From: Flaccisagitta enflata
Taxonomy: Eukaryota > Chaetognatha > Sagittoidea > Aphragmophora
Assembly (NCBI GenBank): GCA_965153355.1
Contig: OZ231126.1
Coordinates: forward strand, 91,326,001-91,390,000
DNA length: 64,000 nucleotides
Direction: 5' to 3'
The translations under genes and the position numbers were made by a program. Of the stretch, positions 57,338-64,000 are shown piece by piece. Under the pieces are notes generated by a model. The model made no database searches, was not told where the DNA came from, and saw only the letters and a program-made list of their open reading frames with translations. How positions within the stretch are numbered: position 1 is the stretch's first letter; every line of letters starts with the position of its first letter.

Positions 57338-57684
57338 CCATATTTCCTGTAATTAGCGCCCCGGGCGCTTTTGAAATTGAAATGAGACATTTCCTTTTTT
57401 ACCCTGCAATTAGCGCCCCCTCATGCATACATGTATAGATGATTTTACATGAAACTTACTATTTTTTATTATTTTTTTTTAATTCAATGTAAAAAAAACA
57501 CTAAAAAACAAGAAATATTTTTATATTGTACATCATTCTAATGTCTTTTACCCCAAAAAACCTTATTCATCATGAATCTGATAAGATTTTTTTCTAAAAA
57601 TATGATTTTCTCATGAACTTTCTTTTTCTGGAAGGAGGGGGGGGGCGCTAATAAGAGGGGGGGCGATAAATGCAGGAAATACGG
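57338..57684. mobile_element. 347-bp TIR element (MITE), second copy, TA-flanked
   Basis: Begins CCATATTTCCTGTAATTAGC and ends with the near reverse complement GCAGGAAATACGG, with TA on both sides. Homologous at both ends to the element at 33288-33631 (shared GTAATTAGCGCCCCGGGCGC head). AT-rich centre without an ORF. Confidence 0.8.
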
Positions 57685-58225
57685 TATCCATAATATCAAT
57701 CTGTTAGCACATTCAGCTTCAGGATTTTGATACTGATAGATATTATTGAATTTTTAATGATATTTAAAAATACTAATGCTTAGATATTATTGTTAATTAG
57801 TATTTATTGCTGTAAGAAAGACCACCAAAAAAGAATGATAAATCATGACACTAAATAACACTAATACCTAAAAAAGTTTAAACTAATTCAAGATACTAAT
57901 CTTATACTAATTCAAGATACTAATCTCATCCCATGGTTTATATAAAAATATCACAACGTCAATGGAAGATACTGTATATTTTTTATACAAAATATATTTA
58001 TTACTGTATTTTATACTGTACAATACTCTATGCCATACTGTTTTTATACCCTTCTGTGTACATTGTTCTATACTGAATAAGATAATTACTTACCGTTAAG
58101 TGATAAGCACGCATTTAAGCACATTTCAGCCTCAAAATTGAGATTTTGCTAAGCACGCTCAGCCTCAGCCAAAAAAAGTGCCTGCTTATAAAAAAAAGTG
58201 TACCATGCAATAGCGAATAAAACGA

Positions 58226-58324
58226 ACCAGTGAACGAACGAACGAACGAACGAACGAACGAACGAACGAACGAACGAACGAACGAACGAACGAACGAACG
58301 AACGAACGAACGAACGAACGAACA
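58226..58324. repeat. (CGAA)n microsatellite
   Basis: About 100 bp of perfect AACG units, ending about 30 bp from the exon 4 donor. Confidence 0.95.
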
Positions 58325-58356
58325 AAAAGAATATTTGTCTTTCGACAATTGCTTAC

Positions 58357-58522
58357 CCGCCAATACAGACGCAAGTTCCGTCTTGACCACAAGTTCCTTC
58401 GTGAAGGCAAACTCCGCCGCAATCACGCTGTTGGCATTGAGCACCACGCCAGCCGGGGAAACATCGACAATGGTCGGGGGCGATACACTCACCGTTAGGG
58501 GCACATGACAACGAACATATGG
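58357..58522 (-). CDS. Exon 4: EGF-like repeats 3 and start of 4
   Basis: It encodes CSLSCAPNGEC with CRCFPGWRGAQC (repeat 3), then DCGGVCLHEGTC and DGTCVC (first part of repeat 4). Starts phase 1 and ends phase 2 at a GTAAGC donor. Its acceptor CTCCCTCCAG is fed by a (CT)n tract, which is the (GA)n microsatellite of the plus strand at 58531-58646. Confidence 0.88.
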
Positions 58523-58529
58523 CTGGAGG

Positions 58530-58649
<120 letters not shown>

Positions 58650-59732
58650 AGACTCAAACAGACAGACATAGAGACAGAATGAGTGTGAGAAGTCGGTCCG
58701 TCCGTCCGTTGTTCCGTAATGATCGAGTCGAAAAGTGGCAACTGGTGGCCGTGTATCCGGCCTTGTTCATCCTTGCACTGTATGGCCTAATGTTAGTTAC
58801 TCGGAAAAAATGCCTCGGCATAGCGGCCCATACTGGGGGGTAGTATGGACCCTCCCCATCACATCCATACCAGGAGCCAAATATTTTACTGGGAAATTAG
58901 GCCAAAATGGCCTAATATTGCCATTTCTCAGGTCATTTCCATTCTTTGATGGGATTTTTGGCTTTTTTTTTCATATGACTGGCTTTTTTTTCTAAGAATG
59001 ATGCCAACGGGTATTTCTTTACCCTATGGATACATGCCAGACCGAAGCAAGAAAAAATCTGGTCAAATTGACCTAATATGGCCTGATCTAAGGCATTTCT
59101 TAGGCCAAAAATCCATTTTATCGACTTATAAACATTAAGAATAATTTTTTGAGCTTCTCCTCTCTGTTACTGTTATCTTGCAATTTATCTTCACTAAATG
59201 AAAATAATCTTGGCCTGGGAAGCCAAAATCTCGGGTCAAGATGAAGTTATTAGGCCAAATACTGTAATTTTACACTCCTTAAATCTCTATCAGAAAGAAT
59301 GAAACTTTGATAACTGATAATTGATCATATTTCCTCGAGAATTATTAACCTTCCGTATGAATTCTTAATGTCAATTTTACATTCTTGCTACGCTCCCCCA
59401 CCCCCGCCACTCCCAGAATCCTAAACTGAAAAATAGGACAACCTTTATGGTGGCGTGCAGTAAGAGAATCAACTTTTATCCATAACCAAAATATTTTCAA
59501 CGTAATACATTTCATTGATTTTCAATTCGGTCTGACATAGGAGCTAGAAGGCAAATTTACAAAAAATCATTACATAAATCATAACAATTAGTCTTTGACT
59601 GGCGTGAATTTAGATGGCGTTTTTGTCAATTTCCAATTTATTTCAGCCGTTGAGCGGTGAATTCTTGAGTGATTTAAAGGAGAGTGTCTCTGTACACTTT
59701 AGAAGTTGTGACATGGAGTTGATAACAGTCGT

Positions 59733-60121
<389 letters not shown>

Positions 60122-60564
60122 TTTCCAAATTAAGTCGGAGCCGGAGCCAAAAAGTTATCTGAAACCTGGCCACATCAGTTCATCTTGACCAGGTTCTTGA
60201 ACGTGAAAGCTGAATATGTTTCCTTCAGAGAAGAAAAAAAACTGATACGACTTCACACCTCCTGACCAAGCCCGGGCGATTTTGCATTTTCTTTAACAAT
60301 ACAATACACTATACAATTTTTCAAAGTATTGGGCCAATACAATACAATACCAATACAATACAATATCTTAAAGAATTGTACCCAATATGTGACAATATTT
60401 CAATTCACTTAATAAAACATTTTTGTTGAAGCTTTAACTCATTTTTTATATGCTTGATCAAAAAAGAATTTTTGAATACTTTTCTTAACTTTCATATATC
60501 ATTATTTTTTTTCATGTATTTTTTATCTTTGCTTCTTCAGGTAAGTCTCTTTGTCTGTGTTTGT

Positions 60565-60950
<386 letters not shown>

Positions 60951-61329
60951 ACCCAGGATTGACCGGGAAAATCGATCTTCTCTCCCTTCATTATGTTCTT
61001 TCAGACCTCATCCTCTTCTTCTTCACTTTTTTTCTGCACTTCCTAAAAAAATTGATCTCTCCTCATCCTCGTCATCTAGTTGTTTTGTATTGTATTGGGA
61101 AAATAACAATACCCATAGTAAGTATTGGGTAAACCCAATACTTACAAGTATTGTAAATACAATACAATACCCAATACGAATCGCCCGGCCTTGCTCCTGA
61201 CATGGTATTTAAGGATGAAAAATAATGTGTTTGGCTGAAATAAGTCATTTTGGCCTGTAATTTTGGCTTTTCTAGCTGGAAAAAAATTTTGCACCATGGA
61301 AATATACCTAGAGGTAAGTTTCAGAGAAA

Positions 61330-61823
61330 AAAATCTGTTCATCCGTCCGTTCATTTTTCCCCCCCCCAGACTCTCTCAGGCCTGGATTCTGCCCTCTCAG
61401 ACCTGAAGTACTTCCTTCCAGGCCTGAAATCTGCCCTCTTAAGTCTGGATTCTACCCTCTCAAACCTGGAATATGCTCTCTCAGGCCCAAAATATGCCCC
61501 CTGAGGCCTGAAATCTGCCTTCTCAGGCCTTGAATCTGCCCTCTCAAACCTGGAATCTACTCTCTTAGGCCTTGAATCTGCCCTCTCAGGCCTGAAATCT
61601 GCCCTCTCAGGCCCTGAAATCCGTTCTCTCAGGCCTTAAATCCGCCCACCCAGATTCAAGGCCTGAGTGGGCAAATTTCAGGCCTGAGAAGTCATATTTC
61701 AGGCCTGAGAGGGCAGATTACAGGCCTGAATGGGCCTGGGAGGCCGACGGATAGACAAATGGACGGACAAAAGAAAGTCCCCTTGTGTTTTACAGGACTT
61801 TGTCCCCTTCAGAGCCGCTGCCC
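61330..61823. repeat. CTCTCAGGCCTGAAATCTGC minisatellite with one GGGCAGCGGC-type end
   Basis: About 20-bp units like those of copy 3, inverting near 61650. The right side ends with ACAGGACTTTGTCCCCTTC and GAGCCGCTGCCC; the left TIR is missing. Nested in the 58.8-62.4 kb fold-back element. Confidence 0.7.
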
Positions 61824-62528
61824 TGCTTCCTCTCACTCCAATTCACAATCATGCAAAGCAGGGCAACGGGTATCACTGATCTGTTAAATCCTTTTACTCT
61901 TTGAAATGGATCAAAGACCTGAAAAATGCCTCAAATTTGGCCAAATTAGGTCAATTTGAACAGATTATCTTCTTAAGTTGGCCCAGAATGTGTCCATAGG
62001 AAGAAAAAATACCCGTTGACATCATAATCAGTGAAAAAAATCCACTCATTTATGAAAAAAGCTGCGAATCCTCAAAATGACTTGAGAAATGGCCATATTA
62101 GGCCATTTTGGCCTAATTTAGGTCAATTTGACCAGATTTTCTTCTTGTCTTGGCCCAGAATGTGTCCGTAGGATGAAAAACACTCGTTGGCATCAGTTCC
62201 AGAGAGAAAAAAAATCCACTCATTTGTGGAAAAAGCTGCCAATCCTATGATAGAGTCAAAATGACCTGAGAAATGGCCATATTAGGCTATTTTGGCCTAA
62301 TTTCCCAGTAGAACATTTTGCTCTTGGTATGGATGTGATGGGGAGGGTCCATACGACCACTCAGTATGGGCCGCTATGCCGAGGCATTTTTTCCGAGTAA
62401 CTAACATTAGGCCATACAGTGCTTGCCTTTGGCCACAAAATTTTGTGACCAACCAAATGACTTAACCGAAATTGGTTAATTGCGGCGTGAAGTAGAAAAC
62501 TATAAACAGATAGAAGAGAAATACTAAC

Positions 62529-62621
62529 CGTTGTTGCAGGCCTTGCCTCGCCATCCAGGGTTGCAATGACATTGATTTGGAGAAATGCAAGAACCTTGTT
62601 GACATGCGGGTTTGCAAACAG
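62529..62621 (-). CDS. Exon 3: EGF-like repeat 2
   Basis: A 93-bp phase 1-1 exon encoding CKPACQQGSC, ISPNQCHC and a GWRGKAC ending, a complete short EGF-like repeat. The acceptor is CCCCTCAG and the donor GTTAGT. It lies about 0.1 kb from the outer end of the 3.6-kb fold-back element that fills most of the next intron. Confidence 0.88.
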
Positions 62622-62748
62622 CTGAGGGGTATGAATGTGTAATGTGTTCATTCAGATCGAATAAATCAACTCAAACCCTGAATCAAATAATTGGAATCAA
62701 GATGATAATTCTGATGATGGACATTGATTGTGATGATGTTGTACTCAC

Positions 62749-62847
62749 GGTTTTCACAATAGTCTCCTTCGTATTGAGTGCCACTGCAGTCACAAGTGTT
62801 CGGTTTGACACATCTGCCATTGTTTAAGCAAGCGGGTTTGCATTCAA
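62749..62847 (-). CDS. Exon 2: EGF-like repeat 1
   Basis: A 99-bp phase 1-1 exon encoding one EGF-like repeat with six cysteines (ECKPACLNNGRC, then VKPNTCDC, then a final DYCEN). The acceptor is CTACGCAG and the donor GTGAGT. Symmetric phase-1 exons are typical of shuffled EGF modules. Confidence 0.88.
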
Positions 62848-62984
62848 CTGCGTAGAAAGAAATTTTAAAATTGAAATTAGGTAACTTCGCCTCAGACTAC
62901 AGGTCTTTGCCATGATATATCTGACTGTCTGTTTCTGTCTGTCTCTGTCTGTCTCTTTCAGTCTCCGTCCCTCTCTGTCTCTTT

Positions 62985-63133
<149 letters not shown>

Positions 63134-63139
63134 TCATAC

Positions 63140-63231
63140 CGATGTTACAATTTGGACCTCCCCATCCTGGACAACACTCAAGAGAGTCAACCTCCTGGAC
63201 AACTTGCTTTGTCACATTGACTTGCATCAGC
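63140..63231 (-). CDS. Exon 1 (first visible): end of EMI domain
   Basis: The translation carries V-T-K-Q-V-V-Q-E-V then ECCPGWGGPNC, the characteristic C-terminal Cys-Cys-Pro-Gly signature of EMI domains, which are protein-interaction modules near the N terminus of extracellular multimeric proteins. It begins with the third base of a codon after a TTTTCAG acceptor and ends in phase 1 at a GTATGA donor that runs straight into a (GA)n/(CA)n microsatellite. Earlier EMI exons must lie upstream of the window. Confidence 0.8.
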
Positions 63232-63374
63232 CTGAAAACAAATGAAGGCATAATGATGGCCAAACATCTATGGTGAAGTTATAAAGAAAGAACAAGTCAT
63301 CCAAGGATCGCACATGGTCAGCGGTACCCGATGCCCTGCTTGGAGTGATTAGCTGAAGAAGTGGAGTATGAGCA

Positions 63375-63790
63375 GGGCAGCGGCCCCAAAGGGCCAATGT
63401 CCTGTAGGACACAGGGGTGAATTTCCATACGTCCTGAGAGGGCATATTTGAGGCCTTAGTAGCAATTTTCCATGATATTCAATGGGAATTTTGCATTTTT
63501 TTTTCAATTTCTTGTCAATTTGCCCTGTTATTTAATGGGAATTTTACATTTTTCCTAGTTTCATCAATTTTTTCATGTTATTCAATGGGAAACATGCATT
63601 TTTTGCTCTTATGTAAATTTTCTATGTTATCCAATGGGAAGTTTGCACTTTTACAATTTCCAATGCTATCCAATGGGAATTTGAGGCTTGAGAAGCTTCA
63701 GGGGGGGGACGGACGCACGGACGTACGGACGGACGTATGGAAATTCACCCCTGTGTCCTACAGGACATCGGCCCTTTGGGGCCGCTGCCC
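63375..63790. mobile_element. Minisatellite-bearing TIR element, GGGCAGCGGCC family, copy 6
   Basis: TIRs GGGCAGCGGCCCCAAAGGGC and GTCCTGTAGGACACAGGGGT, inverted at the right end, with a core of TTATTCAATGGGAATTTTGC-type units. The 80 bp to its left matches the left flank of copy 5, so the mobile unit may be longer than the TIR-bounded part. Confidence 0.78.
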
Positions 63791-63825
63791 AAAAAGAAGA
63801 AGAAGAAGATGAAGAAGGATAAGAT

Positions 63826-63827
63826 GG

Positions 63828-63892
<65 letters not shown>

Positions 63893-63905
63893 GTGATGAT
63901 GATAT
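63826..63905. repeat. (GAT)n microsatellite
   Basis: About 80 bp of GAT/ATG triplets next to TIR element copy 6. No gene is seen between here and the window end. Confidence 0.93.
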
Positions 63906-64000
63906 AATATGAGTATTAAGTCGCCCATTAGCCTCCACTGTTGATAATCAGTATTTCAAAACTAAAAACCCTCATTCATGATCATTCTTTTAAAATGGTA

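Overview
This window is eukaryotic, from an animal genome. It holds coding sequence split into many short exons with canonical GT-AG introns, secreted-protein modules found in metazoans (EMI, EGF, VWD, C8, TIL, VWC, F5/8C-like), a CR1/L2-type non-LTR retrotransposon, and an unusually heavy load of simple repeats and inverted-repeat transposons. The repeat families do not look vertebrate to me. A marine invertebrate (cnidarian, sponge, lophotrochozoan or invertebrate deuterostome) is the best guess, but the species cannot be named from sequence alone.

Almost all host coding potential belongs to one giant gene on the minus strand, running from about 63.2 kb (5' side) down to base 1 (3' side) and open at both ends. 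I could reconstruct 41 consecutive exons (about 11.5 kb of coding sequence, about 3,840 codons) whose splice phases join without a break. In protein order they encode: the end of an EMI domain; five EGF-like repeats; a D1 assembly (VWD-C8-TIL, exons 5-12); D2 (VWD-C8-TIL, exons 13-19); a D'-like TIL unit (exons 20-21); D3 (VWD-C8-TIL, exons 22-30); a TIL tail plus VWC-like unit (exons 31-32); two large exons of Gly/Pro/Ser/Thr-rich tandem repeats (33-34); three Cys-rich VWC-like exons (35-37); and two very large exons (38 and 40) that alternate Thr/Ser-rich mucin stretches with two types of discoidin (F5/8C)-like domain, separated by a small Cys-rich exon (39). Exon 41 at the window edge repeats exon 39, so the modular array continues. 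The D1-D2-D'-D3 plan is that of von Willebrand factor and gel-forming mucins. EMI plus D assemblies plus F5/8C recalls SCO-spondin and invertebrate hemocytin/hemolectin. The product is probably a very large secreted, disulfide-linked, mucus- or clot-forming glycoprotein. The CxxC motif is present in D1 and D3 but lost in D2.

The introns are packed with mobile and repetitive DNA: an apparently intact CR1-like element on the gene's own strand (24.65-28.5 kb); a 5'-truncated LINE in the opposite orientation (56.5-57.2 kb); several fold-back or TIR elements with visible target-site duplications (33.3, 33.8-34.4, 36.1-36.8, 37.6-38.2, 39.4-41.9, 57.3-57.7 and 58.8-62.4 kb); a family of elements with shared GC-rich terminal inverted repeats enclosing different minisatellites (18.9-23.8, 54.2 and 63.4 kb); four copies of a roughly 125-bp hairpin-headed repeat; and dozens of microsatellites, many flush against splice sites. 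The most unusual signal is repeated tandem duplication of exon edges: a 90-bp unit carrying the 3' edge and donor of exon 18, a 152-bp unit carrying the acceptor and 5' edge of exon 29, a phase-compatible 63-nt copy of the start of exon 13, and a duplicated donor at exon 17. No rRNA, tRNA or CRISPR was seen.
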